From Vibrio mimicus (GTDB taxonomy: Bacteria; Pseudomonadota; Gammaproteobacteria; Enterobacterales; Vibrionaceae), in NCBI RefSeq assembly GCF_019048845.1, contig NZ_CP077426.1:1659501-1723500 (forward strand): a stretch of 64,000 nucleotides of DNA. Reading direction: 5' to 3'. A program made the translations under genes and the position numbers. The stretch's first letter is position 1, and every line of letters starts with the position of its first letter. The notes under the pieces are model-generated. The model was not told the origin of the DNA. It was given only the letters and a program-made list of their open reading frames with translations, and ran no database searches. Below are positions 32,091 to 42,155 of the stretch, piece by piece.

Positions 32091-35000
32091 CTACGTCACG
32101 GGCTGCTTGTTTGTGTTGCAGCCTCGGCTATTTAAGAAGTCGAGTTGAGTTTTGATCTCCTTCTCTAACTCACCAACATAGATTAATGATGTCTCAATAT
32201 TGGCGTATTTTCCGCTTCTGCTTGCACTAAACCAATTGAATGATCCAACCGCCATATACCGGTCATCAGCAAAAACGCTTTTACTATGGACACCATTAAT
32301 CACATTTATAACGATACCAAGCTGTTCCAACGTCGCACAGCACTGTTGAAACGCTTTGACTTTATTGGTATCTGGGTAGTTTGCGACCGTGGTATTGAAA
32401 TGCCTGTCGGTATGTATGGTTATCTGGACACCTTTATGCAGTGCTGTTTGTAGTAGTTCTAATTGTCCAGTTGATTCTAGTTTATCTAGCAGTAACCAAG
32501 GCGAGACAATATCTATTTTTCGTTGTACTTCCCTCAGCAGCTTTGATAAAAATGCATCGTGTTCTTCGGCATTGGTTAGCAATTTCGGATGGCCGCATAA
32601 TTGTAATAGATCAGGTCGTTGACCAACACTAAACTCAAGCTCATTTCGCTCGTCAGTGAAGAGATACTTTGCGAGTAATCCTCGTGGAGAAGATGATGGC
32701 GCAGCTTCAATAATATCCAAATCACCAAACACTAAGAATGCATCTTTGGCTCGAGATACCGCGACGTTGAGCATTGACGGATCCATATCAATAAACCCGC
32801 CATCGTTGTGTCTGGTGTACACCTGGGAAAAAATAATGATTTTGCGTTCCGCACCTTGAAGAGAGTGAACGGTGCCAACGGTTAGTTGGTCATCTCCCTT
32901 GCCTGCTTTGATATCGAGTTCTCCGCACGCGATCTTGATCTGGTTCACTTGAGCTGAAAATGGAGTAATGATACCCACGCACTTGGCCAGTGGCTCCCCG
33001 TAGTAATTCTCTATTTCAACCTTATTGGCATGTAACCATGCAGCGATAGTTTCTGCTTCTAACTTATTGCGTCGACTGCCGCTAAATGTTTCCGCGATAC
33101 CGTCGACGTGCAAATGACTGAAAGGAGAGTAAAGACTATCTTCGGTTGCTTGCCCTCGCTTGGGCAGCAGGATACCTTGATAGCAAAGGTCATTGCAGTA
33201 TGATATTAATTCATCGTAGCAGCGCCTATGTTCTTGCAAAAACATTCCAGGCTCAGCTTCCGGCATATAATGAAAGCGGCTTGCTTTTTGCGCTACATGC
33301 ATCACACTGCCAGTCACTACACTTCGGCCTTCCTCTTGAATGACTGTGTATTCATCATCAGAGCTGATAACTTTATGCTGCTTTAAATTACCTCGGTCAA
33401 TTGATGAGCACACATTTCTAATCGGCGGGATTTGGTAAATATCACCAATCACCAACGCTTTTTTGGCTAGTGAGAACGAGGCTGCGGCAACTTCAGGTGC
33501 TACTTGGCCTGCTTCATCCACGATCAAAAGGTCGATTTCATTAAGCAGATAGTCAGTTTCAAACTCATTATTCCCAACGTGAGACTGGTAAGTCATATGA
33601 GAAGGCAGAGAATGGAATGTTGATACAATGCAAGGAGTGAGCATCATTCGACGTTGCCAGCGAGGGCGAACCGTTTTCAAACCTGTTTTCCGGGCCTGTT
33701 TGTTCAATTCTTGGCCCAAATCTCGACAACTGAGCAGCCAGCGTGCTTCCCAGTAATGGACAGCTAAGCGGAACATTCTAAAACGGGTCGTTATATCTAA
33801 AACCGAATCGATATCGGCCAGTTGTGGAATAGTTTGCTCCAGAGAAACTTCAGTAAAGTTATTGATAGAATCAAGCCAATTCAGTTGTGATTGCTCAAAC
33901 TCTTGATACTGCGCTAACCAAGATTGATACCGATTTTTTTGATCTTCAAAATCGTCTTTTTTACTAGAAAATACTTGCTTGAGTAGAATCTCAAATTGGT
34001 CTGATGACAGACTTTCAATTTGATCTTCGTCGTGGTCAATAAGGTTAAACATGAAACTCCTGCGCTGGAGTTCAAGTTTATTCTTGATTGGAGGTAACCA
34101 TTTAAACAGAGTTAACCATGTAGATTCATTGCCAAGGTAGCTTCGCCACTCAGTTAACTTTTTTTTGGCATTTTCTTTCAATACTTGCGCATTAGAAACG
34201 GCTTGTTGTTGATTTGCCAATGTTTGTTGGGGATTAGCTCCAAGCCGAGAATGGATGTCATTCAACTTGCGGTTGTAGTGATGCCAATTGTTTTGGATGT
34301 GATCTAACTGGTTTTTATGTTGGCGCAACTCGGCAAGGAGATACGCTTTAACTTGCGTTACATCAGCAAAATTCTGTTGTGGAAACGCTTGTTTTGCTCT
34401 ATCCAAATAATGCGCTTGGGCTTGATCGAGAAAATCTAACTGCTCGACTTTCTCATAGAAATGCTTAGTTTGGTAACTTTTGGCAGCTTCTAATTGTCCA
34501 TACGCCGATGGCAGAAAGCCACCATAGCTGAAAATACCGGGTAACCATCGGCCTGATAGTTCGTCGTTGCCTTCATCGAAATCTTTACCAAAAGCATCAA
34601 TGATGTTGGTCACTGCTTGATTATTAGTCGATGCCGCAATGATTAGCGGCGGTTGACTCTCTTTTAGCGCAGATTCAATCCACAGTGACGAGACTACAGA
34701 TAGAACAAACGTTGTTTTACCAGTACCAGGAGGGCCATTTACCGCAAGAATATCGCCTTCTTGCATGGCTAAGGTATGGGCCAACGCATCGCATTGCGCT
34801 TTAGCTAGCGGGAATTGACTATTTGAGTGACCAAAACGCAAATTCACTGTCTGAGATACATCAATGCATTCATCGTGCTTGGTTACTGTTTTTGTCGCGT
34901 AGCTATCAAGCAGAGGCAAGGGTGTGCTTGAATTGCTCAGATAATCGTACAGTTTTAGAATATGCCTTGAGGCTCCCAAGCACTCGGTAATTTTGTTGAC

Positions 35001-35609
35001 TAAGCCACGACTTTCAATTTCTTCGTAGAATTGCTCGATTCGGTTTCTATCACAGTAATCGGCAAATAGTTTTTGGGTGAGTCCGTAGTAGTTGTGCCAA
35101 TCTTTTTTATGGTTCTGATATTGTTCTTCTTGTTCAAATTTGGCTGGAATACTTTCAGTAGACTGCGATGGAATTTCATTTGTTGTCAGGAATACATCGA
35201 GCTTATCGACCCCAGCTATAGTAAAGGTGTCATTTCCTTGAGGGGCAAGCAAATCACGAGGTATGAATGGCGTGGTATGGGGAAATAGCAGTCCTTCACG
35301 ATTGACCCACAAAGAGCAGATAATCGGTGTCAGTACACTAGGCATATTACCGCCGTAATCTTTACCATGAACTTTCCGAAGATAATAGGTGACCGGTCGA
35401 TGATGAATTTGTACGGCGGTTAGGGTATCTGGTTCATTGCGAAATAGGTCTTCTAGCAATGTAGAATCAGGTTTAAGCTTACCTTCTTTGAACTCGTCGG
35501 TTGTCACACGCACATAACTCTTCAGATCTTGCTTTTTTAATGCTCCTTTGGCGCTATCGGCATCAGCAAGAGAATTACGCCAATAGTGAATCCAGCCCTG
35601 ATTATTCAT
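32091..35609 (-). CDS. SF1 helicase fused to PLD nuclease, Mokosh type II-like (MkoC)
   Basis: The protein has 1172 residues. The SF1 (Upf1/Dna2-like) helicase shows Walker A GPPGTGKTT, LIVDEAGQVAPE (motif II), GDIYQIPPI (motif III), EHRRC (IV) and GTVHSLQGAE / NVAVSRAKD (V-VI). The last ~150 residues are a PLD-type nuclease with a single HSK motif (HSKSVFADDRYMAVGSFNW). A one-gene helicase-PLD fusion is the layout of Mokosh type II anti-phage defence. The gene stands alone on the minus strand and ends 47 bp from the cut R unit. The identification is by architecture. Confidence 0.8.
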   Translation of the reverse strand: MNNQGWIHYWRNSLADADSAKGALKKQDLKSYVRVTTDEFKEGKLKPDSTLLEDLFRNEPDTLTAVQIHHRPVTYYLRKVHGKDYGGNMPSVLTPIICSLWVNREGLLFPHTTPFIPRDLLAPQGNDTFTIAGVDKLDVFLTTNEIPSQSTESIPAKFEQEEQYQNHKKDWHNYYGLTQKLFADYCDRNRIEQFYEEIESRGLVNKITECLGASRHILKLYDYLSNSSTPLPLLDSYATKTVTKHDECIDVSQTVNLRFGHSNSQFPLAKAQCDALAHTLAMQEGDILAVNGPPGTGKTTFVLSVVSSLWIESALKESQPPLIIAASTNNQAVTNIIDAFGKDFDEGNDELSGRWLPGIFSYGGFLPSAYGQLEAAKSYQTKHFYEKVEQLDFLDQAQAHYLDRAKQAFPQQNFADVTQVKAYLLAELRQHKNQLDHIQNNWHHYNRKLNDIHSRLGANPQQTLANQQQAVSNAQVLKENAKKKLTEWRSYLGNESTWLTLFKWLPPIKNKLELQRRSFMFNLIDHDEDQIESLSSDQFEILLKQVFSSKKDDFEDQKNRYQSWLAQYQEFEQSQLNWLDSINNFTEVSLEQTIPQLADIDSVLDITTRFRMFRLAVHYWEARWLLSCRDLGQELNKQARKTGLKTVRPRWQRRMMLTPCIVSTFHSLPSHMTYQSHVGNNEFETDYLLNEIDLLIVDEAGQVAPEVAAASFSLAKKALVIGDIYQIPPIRNVCSSIDRGNLKQHKVISSDDEYTVIQEEGRSVVTGSVMHVAQKASRFHYMPEAEPGMFLQEHRRCYDELISYCNDLCYQGILLPKRGQATEDSLYSPFSHLHVDGIAETFSGSRRNKLEAETIAAWLHANKVEIENYYGEPLAKCVGIITPFSAQVNQIKIACGELDIKAGKGDDQLTVGTVHSLQGAERKIIIFSQVYTRHNDGGFIDMDPSMLNVAVSRAKDAFLVFGDLDIIEAAPSSSPRGLLAKYLFTDERNELEFSVGQRPDLLQLCGHPKLLTNAEEHDAFLSKLLREVQRKIDIVSPWLLLDKLESTGQLELLQTALHKGVQITIHTDRHFNTTVANYPDTNKVKAFQQCCATLEQLGIVINVINGVHSKSVFADDRYMAVGSFNWFSASRSGKYANIETSLIYVGELEKEIKTQLDFLNSRGCNTNKQPVT

Positions 35610-36332
35610 TCTCGGTCCTTGAAATTTTTGCGTTAAGCGTGTGATTTTAGTCGAATATTATATTACCAATGGAGTGTTTTTTGTTAGAAATTTGAAGGAT
35701 TTCTTACTCAGCGACCTCTAATCCATGCGAATGATGACAATTCGAGTGGTCGAAGAATTGGGGCAGGGGTATTAAAGTCTATTTTTCCAAATGTCATACA
35801 AATTAAATGATTATTTCTGTGAATGTTTCGCTAATCATGACTTATGGATAAACAACTAAAATGTTGTTTATCTGTGTTTTAGTTAAATTAGTGGCTTCTG
35901 GAATGTACCACAAACATTGCGCTTGTTGAGAAGATCAAATCCAGAGCGTTGCTGCGTGATTATTGCGCTTGGTACACAGAACGTCTGTTCTGCAAAACTA
36001 AATCAGAAAACTTTCGCCTTTATATTCATCCTAGATTTAGGTAATTGATGAAACCACAATAAAAACCAATGTATTTGGAGTTGTTTTTTCCGAAGACCTA
36101 AATTATGTCTATCCCGATTGTGCTAGCCACAGTACAATCAAAACACACATTTATCATTAAACTAGAAGTTATTATCAGTTAACTTTTACTGATTATAGAG
36201 AGACTTACCTGATTATTGAAAAGTTGAGTCAGCAGCAGCTAGGTCAATGTCGGACATCGTAGAACGCGATATGTGCACTTTGGAATGGTTTGCTGGAGCT
36301 TCACGATTCTTCAATCGTTGTGTTTAAAACCA
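35610..36332. other. 723-bp region without a gene
   Basis: I see no convincing frame. It holds two hairpins: ATAAACAAC/GTTGTTTAT near 35850-35873 and CAGAAC/GTTCTG near 35977-35992. The promoter of the helicase-PLD gene must be near 35640. A small RNA is possible but unsupported. Confidence 0.5.
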
Positions 36333-36653
36333 TCATGATTCGTCATTGGACAAGTCATGAATAAACTTAAGTAACAAACGCCGCTTCTCTGTCGAAAGAG
36401 TCGCAATAGCAATAACTAATTCAGCTGATTCTGGATCTTCACAGAAAAAATAGTTCAAAGGTACTTTTAACTCATCTGCAATAAGTTTAAGTGTCCTGAC
36501 ATCAGGGGTATGTTTCCCTTTTTCATACTGGTTCATCCTTGGGCTTGCAGAACCTTCATCCATACCTATACGAACTCCCAGTTCTTTTTGGGAAAGCTTG
36601 GCTTTTTGTCTCGCTTCTTTAAGTCGAATGGGGATTGGATTGTTAAATGACAC
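36333..36653 (-). CDS. XRE-family HTH repressor
   Basis: The 106-residue protein has an N-terminal HTH_3 (RLKEARQKAKLSQKELGVRIGM..., ~10-65) and a short C-terminus. It is divergent from the helicase operon, and two identical half-site palindromes lie in the 103 bp between them. It probably represses both directions. Confidence 0.88.
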   Translation of the reverse strand: MSFNNPIPIRLKEARQKAKLSQKELGVRIGMDEGSASPRMNQYEKGKHTPDVRTLKLIADELKVPLNYFFCEDPESAELVIAIATLSTEKRRLLLKFIHDLSNDES

Positions 36654-36682
36654 TGATATTTCATTTCTATGAGCTCATGTTG

Positions 36683-36733
36683 ACTAAGATTTTCTTAGTT
36701 ATACCGATTTATGTATACTAAGCAATCCTTAGT
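36683..36733. promoter_or_regulatory. Twin operators ACTAAG-N5-CTTAGT
   Basis: Two palindromes with the same half-sites lie at 36683-36699 (spacer ATTTT) and 36717-36733 (spacer CAATC), centres 34 bp apart, between the divergent XRE gene and the helicase operon. The second overlaps a TATACT -10 candidate (36714-36719). These are the likely XRE binding sites. Confidence 0.8.
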
Positions 36734-36756
36734 TTGTTTGTGTTTAGAGCGGTTCA

Positions 36757-37293
36757 ATGAGTCATTCTCAAAAAATTAATGCATTTATGCATAAGCTATT
36801 GATTGAAAATGAGATGGATAATTTTTCTTTAGTAGAAATCAAGGATGCATTACTCGATATAGAGGAGTTTGCATCAACTGGGCAGGATGCACATAAGTTT
36901 GTCTATCGACAAGTCTGGGGGTTAGAGAAGAAAGGATGGCTCAACGCAGAAGGCATTGGTCGAGAAAAAAGATACATGCAAACTGACTTATTCAAAGGTC
37001 TTAAATTTGCGACTCGTTCAATGCCTGTAACAATTAACCGAGTAGCCGATGTGCCTACAGTGCAACAAGGTAAGTACAACATTTTGATCAATGAGCGCAA
37101 TGAGTGCGAAGGTGAGCTAGAGATCATCCTGGGTGAAATCGAAGAATACCGTTCATTAAATCAACGCTTCCCAGAACTCACATTGCAAATTACGCCTCTT
37201 CTAAAAAATGCTCGTGAGCGCTCTGCGTTGTTGCTAGGCAAAATTAATGTACTGACGAATGTACTCAATTCACTGAATGAAAATGGATATTGA
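36757..37293 (+). CDS. Unrecognised winged-helix/coiled-coil protein, partner of the helicase
   Basis: The family is not recognised. Of 178 residues, the first ~75 look like a winged helix (FSLVEIKDALLDIEEF ... VYRQVWGLEKKGWLNAEG), and residues ~105-175 form a coiled coil. Its stop overlaps the helicase start by 4 bp, so the two are translationally coupled. It may bind DNA or modulate the helicase. Confidence 0.72.
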   Translation: MSHSQKINAFMHKLLIENEMDNFSLVEIKDALLDIEEFASTGQDAHKFVYRQVWGLEKKGWLNAEGIGREKRYMQTDLFKGLKFATRSMPVTINRVADVPTVQQGKYNILINERNECEGELEIILGEIEEYRSLNQRFPELTLQITPLLKNARERSALLLGKINVLTNVLNSLNENGY

Positions 37294-38675
37294 GCGCGAT
37301 GTTAAGAAAATGGCAGCACGATTGTGCAACACAAGCTTTAAACAAATATTTGTCTGGCCGTTCACATTTTTTCTGCCAAGCAACTCCCGGGGCTGGTAAG
37401 ACGGTTTTTGCAGCTGAAGTTGCTAAGCGATTGCTCGAGTCGAAAGCTATCGATTTAGTACTCTGTTTTTCGCCAACGATCAGTGTTGCTGAAAGTATTA
37501 AGCGTACTTTTGCCCATACACTAAGCTGTAACTTTAATGGTGGTTTGGGGGCGATCGGACAATCTTTGACTTATCAATCGATTCAATTTTTGAATGAAGA
37601 GTTTTGGTCGTTGCTAGCTAGGTATCGTGTATTCGTAGTCTTTGATGAGATCCATCATTGTGCTGGCTCAGAAGAGGAAGACTCGAATAAGTGGGGAAGC
37701 CAAATACTATCAAAAGTTCAAGGTCTCGCTAAGTATACCTTGGCACTTTCAGGTACTCCTTGGCGCTCTGATGAGTTACCTATTGTAATGGCTGAATATA
37801 GCGACCCTGAAGGTCAGCTAATCGTAGACTATCAGTACTCATTGAGACAGGCCATAGATGACAGAGTATGCCGGTTACCCAAAATTGTTCTGATCGACAA
37901 TGAGCAATTGACCATTACAAAAAATCGCGAAAACCAATCATTTTCTTCAATTGCCGAGCTTTTAAAACAAACAAAGACAACCTATCAAAGCATTATCCAC
38001 AATGACGATAGTATCGAATATCTCCTTGATTTAGGATGTAGAAAACTTGCGCAAATTCGCATGAAAACACCGAACGCAGGTGGTCTGGTCGTCGCCGCAT
38101 CAGTTCAGCACGCCGAGAAAATCAGGCAGTTGCTCTTAACTAAGTTTAAGCAATCAGCATCGATCGTCACTTATTTGCATGATGAACCACTGTCAGAAAT
38201 CGATGCCTACAGAGCTGGAAGCACACAGTGGATTGTGAGCGTTGGAATGATCAGTGAGGGAACGGATATTCCTCGTTTACAAGTTTGTTGCCACCTTAGT
38301 TCAATAAAAACAGAACTGTATTTTCGACAAGTTCTTGGCAGGATCCTGAGGGTTAATAACCAAGCTAACCAAGAAGCTTGGCTCTTCACTTTTGCTGAAC
38401 CCAGTTTGATTGAATACTCTGAACGTATAGAACAAGACATTCCAGATACATGTATGTTTGCCAAGTTCAGTATCGGCAATGCATTGAACATCCAAGATAT
38501 AAATATATCGGATATGCCATTCAAAGAGGAAAGAGGGGAGATGAAGTTAGATAATCTTAACTGGGGAGTCTCCGAAACAAAATCGATTTTGCAACAAAAC
38601 CTAAATAATGACCAACACAATGACCTGAAGTTAGGACGTTTCAAACAACGCGTTCTCACAGCATTCTTGATGTAA
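37290..38675 (+). CDS. SF2 DEAD/DEAH-type helicase
   Basis: This 461-residue ResIII-type helicase has PGAGKTVFAAE (Walker A, ~33), FDEIHHC (DExH), LSGTPWRSD (motif III) and the C-terminal VSVGMISEGTDIPRLQV and RQVLGRILR (motifs V-VI). There is no nuclease or methylase domain. It resembles the helicase halves of restriction or defence systems. With the XRE repressor and the 178-aa protein it forms a three-gene unit I cannot match to a named system. Confidence 0.82.
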   Translation: MSAMLRKWQHDCATQALNKYLSGRSHFFCQATPGAGKTVFAAEVAKRLLESKAIDLVLCFSPTISVAESIKRTFAHTLSCNFNGGLGAIGQSLTYQSIQFLNEEFWSLLARYRVFVVFDEIHHCAGSEEEDSNKWGSQILSKVQGLAKYTLALSGTPWRSDELPIVMAEYSDPEGQLIVDYQYSLRQAIDDRVCRLPKIVLIDNEQLTITKNRENQSFSSIAELLKQTKTTYQSIIHNDDSIEYLLDLGCRKLAQIRMKTPNAGGLVVAASVQHAEKIRQLLLTKFKQSASIVTYLHDEPLSEIDAYRAGSTQWIVSVGMISEGTDIPRLQVCCHLSSIKTELYFRQVLGRILRVNNQANQEAWLFTFAEPSLIEYSERIEQDIPDTCMFAKFSIGNALNIQDINISDMPFKEERGEMKLDNLNWGVSETKSILQQNLNNDQHNDLKLGRFKQRVLTAFLM

Positions 38676-38714
38676 ATAGGGGAGATAACCATTGTTTGCA
38701 AAGAGCACTTTTGT

Positions 38715-38914
38715 TACGGTGTGACTTGATGACTTTTTGAAATGACAACAGATTTTCCATTTGGAACGGATTTTAATAACTTATCAGACACATAAGCATC
38801 TAACACAAGCGCTTTGGTGATACGGTGCCCGTTGGCAATAATGCAACGTAAAATACAGCCCATCACTGCGCCAAGATAAAGCCAACTTTTATCTGTTTTG
38901 ATGTACGTTATGTC
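38715..38914 (-). pseudogene. Relic of an IS3-family transposase (OrfB)
   Basis: Read on the minus strand, 38914-38715 gives DITYIKTDKSWLYLGAVM and later RITKALVLDA, the first half of an rve integrase core, then degenerates and stops. The catalytic Asp of DITY is at 38914-38912. Upstream sequence to about 39050 may be more of the same gene with frame breaks. The relic is not related closely to the intact IS at 11421. Confidence 0.72.
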
Positions 38915-39091
38915 CGTTTATTGGATGCTTGGATTAAATTGCCATTGCGAGTGGTTGTGGTGATGCTCCTGTAAAATGGCGTACCTTGTTCGGGACAGCT
39001 CGTGAAGTACGCCGTTGCATTTTTTTATGCGGATCACCATTGATAAAGATGTCTAGGAAATCAGTGGTGATTGCATGTGTAAACTAGATAG

Positions 39092-39544
39092 TTACACAGA
39101 ATTATTCTTTAACTCATGCAGCTCTCTTATAAGATAAGGTGATAGGCAACGCTCGATATTCTTGACTGTAGTTTGTGCCCGAATCACTTTAATCATGTTC
39201 AAAATGCAAACAGTGTTTTGTTGAACCATACGTCTTGACTCTCTAACTTGATCGTGGAGATTCGCATTGGCTGTCTCCAACTCCTTCCTGCTCATAGAGC
39301 GCGAACTTTTGACGCATTCACCAAATCTTCCACCCAGTGAGTCGATTTGGTCTTTGGCGAACATTTCGATCAAGTCTTTGCGACTAGTTAAAGTCGCTTT
39401 ACTGCTTATTAACCCCTTTTCTTTGAGCCTTCTGTAGAGATTTGCCTGAGTTATTGGAGAGCGCTCGTAGCCCTCACTAAGCATGTCTAACAGCTCATGT
39501 TCGATGCGAGTATTAAGCTCTTTGCCTTTGAGTTTTTCACTCAT
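39092..39544 (-). CDS. Recombinase module 2, small accessory protein
   Basis: This 150-residue helical protein with a central coiled coil (~85-120) is the last gene of module 2. It has no clear motif. By size, position and composition it corresponds to the 173-aa protein of module 1. A 118-bp gap separates it from the large recombinase upstream. Confidence 0.65.
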   Translation of the reverse strand: MSEKLKGKELNTRIEHELLDMLSEGYERSPITQANLYRRLKEKGLISSKATLTSRKDLIEMFAKDQIDSLGGRFGECVKSSRSMSRKELETANANLHDQVRESRRMVQQNTVCILNMIKVIRAQTTVKNIERCLSPYLIRELHELKNNSV

Positions 39545-39662
39545 GTTTCACTCCGAATAGTCTGATAACTCATTGATAAAAATTACAAGTTGGTGCGATT
39601 GGGTTGCTTGTTGAGCCACTCATTATGCTCGTGCAACACACTATTAACTAAGCGTAATCCAT

Positions 39663-42155
39663 CTAAGCGTTATCTGTTGAGATAGGGGCGACATGGAGTT
39701 CCTTCTGACGTTTGTACTCCAATTCCTTCATTGTTTTTATTTCACGCTGAGCAATCGCAAATATTTCTGATAGCATTTTCGGCTTTCGATTTTTATCCAA
39801 TACTAGCAAATTTATCAGTTTCTTTTCATTAACTAGGGTGTCAGACTGATTCTGATGAAAAGAAACATTATCTTGGCGTGAATGAAGTTCGCCGAGGATC
39901 TCTTCACACTCCTCACTAGAAAGTTCACCAGTTAACTCCATGTGGTTAACGACAGCTATTTGAGAAGCAATTTTTTCTCCAAGTTGCTTAATTTTGTATT
40001 CCTCATCGGACCTTCCTGTGAGAGTAAAATAAGCACATGGAGCTCCATCTTGGCACTTCATATTATAAGGGCAAGAGAACGTTGACACTTTACGCATACA
40101 GCTTCCCTGGCTCATTTCATGCAGATCGGAGTGGGGGAGTACCTCTGCCTTTTTTCTGATCAGGTCTGATGTATCATCTATTTCTTCTTCGTGAATCAAT
40201 TTAAACAGTTCACCAAACTCAGCAAATACATCGCTGGAACTGTTGATAGACAAATCGACAATGAATGAGGTTTTATCTTCCTTTGTAGTATGTGTGCCCA
40301 ATGTCTGAGCAAGCGCATTTGAGGGATTAAGACTTGGATTAATTTTTATGTAAGCTTGCTGCTTTACAGATTCTAACGCCTTTCCCTCGTTAGAGAATTG
40401 CTTGGTATTACCAAACGAGACCAACTCAGTAGAAATAGCACGATCTTCAAAGCTTAGATGCTGATAACTCTTATTTTGGTTGATATCATTACGCCCCATG
40501 AACATCGCTTGAAGATGGTCGGAAACATCGGCTAATGCATAGAATGTATTAATTCCATGCCTTGGGCAGTGAGAGTACATCATGTCGATATCGCCATTTT
40601 CATTGGTCAAATTGTATTTGGCAAAGACGCTGCGCTGACGATTCTCAACCACTCCATAGCCCAAAAAATTGCTTATAACATCTTTATCAATCACCTGTGG
40701 GATGACTTTTAGAGCACTTTGTCGATTTAGGTTCGCCCCCCCTAGGGGAAAGATAAATAGCAGCTTCTCGTATGGAATACTATTCACTTCTTTGGTGTCT
40801 GAATCGGTATAGCGCCAGATTAAATCCGACGAAGTTCCTTTGTCTTCTTTCAAAACAGCCGTGATAAACGTCTGAATATCACTGTAGTTGTATAGCCTGT
40901 CTTTGCTGTTTCTCCCAGTATCAGCTTCGGAAAAGGGGCGTACTCCAAAGCTCAACATTTTTTTGTAGGTGTAGTCTCGTGCCGAACTACGACCACGTAA
41001 AACCACTGTCTTCGCATAGGACTCGTAAACATCATCAATGATTAATTCGAGGTTCGCGACGTTAGAACGTAACTCAATAACCTCGATGTTATCATTAATG
41101 CCCCATGTGTACGGAAGCAACGATTTAAAATCGTTGGCTCTTATATGTTCTACTTGGCGACGAAGTTTCTCATTGAGGCATATCGTGTCTACTACAATAT
41201 CTTCAAGTAGATCAACTGTCATTGGTTCAAACCAATGTGTACGAATGCCTGCTTTTTTTTCACCACGATATTTCAGACCCACAAAATAAGTTGGTAAGCC
41301 CCGTTTTTCCATAGCGTCCTTTGTATGAGGGTCACTAATTTCAACAACTTTAAAGTTATCATATTGGATGGTTGTCCCTTCCATATGACGAAAGCCTGTT
41401 ATCATCAGCAACAATACAAAGTTGAGAACAATTTTTTCACCATCATTTTGAACAAAAGAGCGTAGTGCAACGATATTTAAGAAGGTTTGTATAGAAAGAT
41501 TTTTTTCTTTACTATCGTTAGTTTGACTTTCTTTCTTATTTTCATTCTTAGCTTGCTGGGTGTAATTCGCTGAGATGCTTGTTTGCTTTGTCTCAATCTC
41601 TAATTCTGTTTGGGTGATGCCAAGATAGTTTAATTCATTAACAATTTTCTTAGCTAGAATATAGTCATTAGCTGCGTTAGTGTCTGCTGATATGCCAGTT
41701 CGGGTTTGGGCACAAAGGTCAATGGCTTCCTGCACAAATTCAGAAGTGATATTAACGGGATGAGGTTCAACATCACTCATCAACATTCGCACATAGATAC
41801 GCTTAAAGAACAAATGAGTGTTTCGTACAACCGAACCAGATGCTTTTTTTTCCCTGAAAAGGGATACACAATAAGCCTTTATGAACTCAGAAAAAACTGG
41901 GTTTATGTCAATAACATTCAATTCCTCTTCATCATCTTTAAAGAGACCTCTCGTCTTATTGGCTTGAATTTGAACAAAATTTATTTGTGCTAGGTTGGTC
42001 GCAAACACGCCAGAAGATGCGCCTCCCATGGCCCAGGATGAAGATTCCCAAGAGTATTGTTTACTCCCTGCATTAATTTCAGGTAAAAGAGCATCTTCGA
42101 AGAACGACCTATTTAGGGATATAAAGTTGCTCAACTGTTCGTAATTTTGCTTCAT
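39663..42155 (-). CDS. Recombinase module 2, large tyrosine-recombinase-like protein
   Basis: The protein has 830 residues. Recombinase-like boxes are MITGFRHMEGTTIQ (Arg box), CPRHGINTFYALA (HxxR region reduced to CPRH) and FMGRNDINQNKSYQH (Tyr box). Four Cys near residues 685-710 (SCMRKVSTFSCPYNMKCQDGAPC, given in part) suggest a metal site. Its start overlaps the upstream 209-aa frame by 4 bp. This gene and its neighbours resemble trio-type mobile elements (Gamma-Mobile-Trio, RIT). Confidence 0.7.
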   Translation of the reverse strand: MKQNYEQLSNFISLNRSFFEDALLPEINAGSKQYSWESSSWAMGGASSGVFATNLAQINFVQIQANKTRGLFKDDEEELNVIDINPVFSEFIKAYCVSLFREKKASGSVVRNTHLFFKRIYVRMLMSDVEPHPVNITSEFVQEAIDLCAQTRTGISADTNAANDYILAKKIVNELNYLGITQTELEIETKQTSISANYTQQAKNENKKESQTNDSKEKNLSIQTFLNIVALRSFVQNDGEKIVLNFVLLLMITGFRHMEGTTIQYDNFKVVEISDPHTKDAMEKRGLPTYFVGLKYRGEKKAGIRTHWFEPMTVDLLEDIVVDTICLNEKLRRQVEHIRANDFKSLLPYTWGINDNIEVIELRSNVANLELIIDDVYESYAKTVVLRGRSSARDYTYKKMLSFGVRPFSEADTGRNSKDRLYNYSDIQTFITAVLKEDKGTSSDLIWRYTDSDTKEVNSIPYEKLLFIFPLGGANLNRQSALKVIPQVIDKDVISNFLGYGVVENRQRSVFAKYNLTNENGDIDMMYSHCPRHGINTFYALADVSDHLQAMFMGRNDINQNKSYQHLSFEDRAISTELVSFGNTKQFSNEGKALESVKQQAYIKINPSLNPSNALAQTLGTHTTKEDKTSFIVDLSINSSSDVFAEFGELFKLIHEEEIDDTSDLIRKKAEVLPHSDLHEMSQGSCMRKVSTFSCPYNMKCQDGAPCAYFTLTGRSDEEYKIKQLGEKIASQIAVVNHMELTGELSSEECEEILGELHSRQDNVSFHQNQSDTLVNEKKLINLLVLDKNRKPKMLSEIFAIAQREIKTMKELEYKRQKELHVAPISTDNA

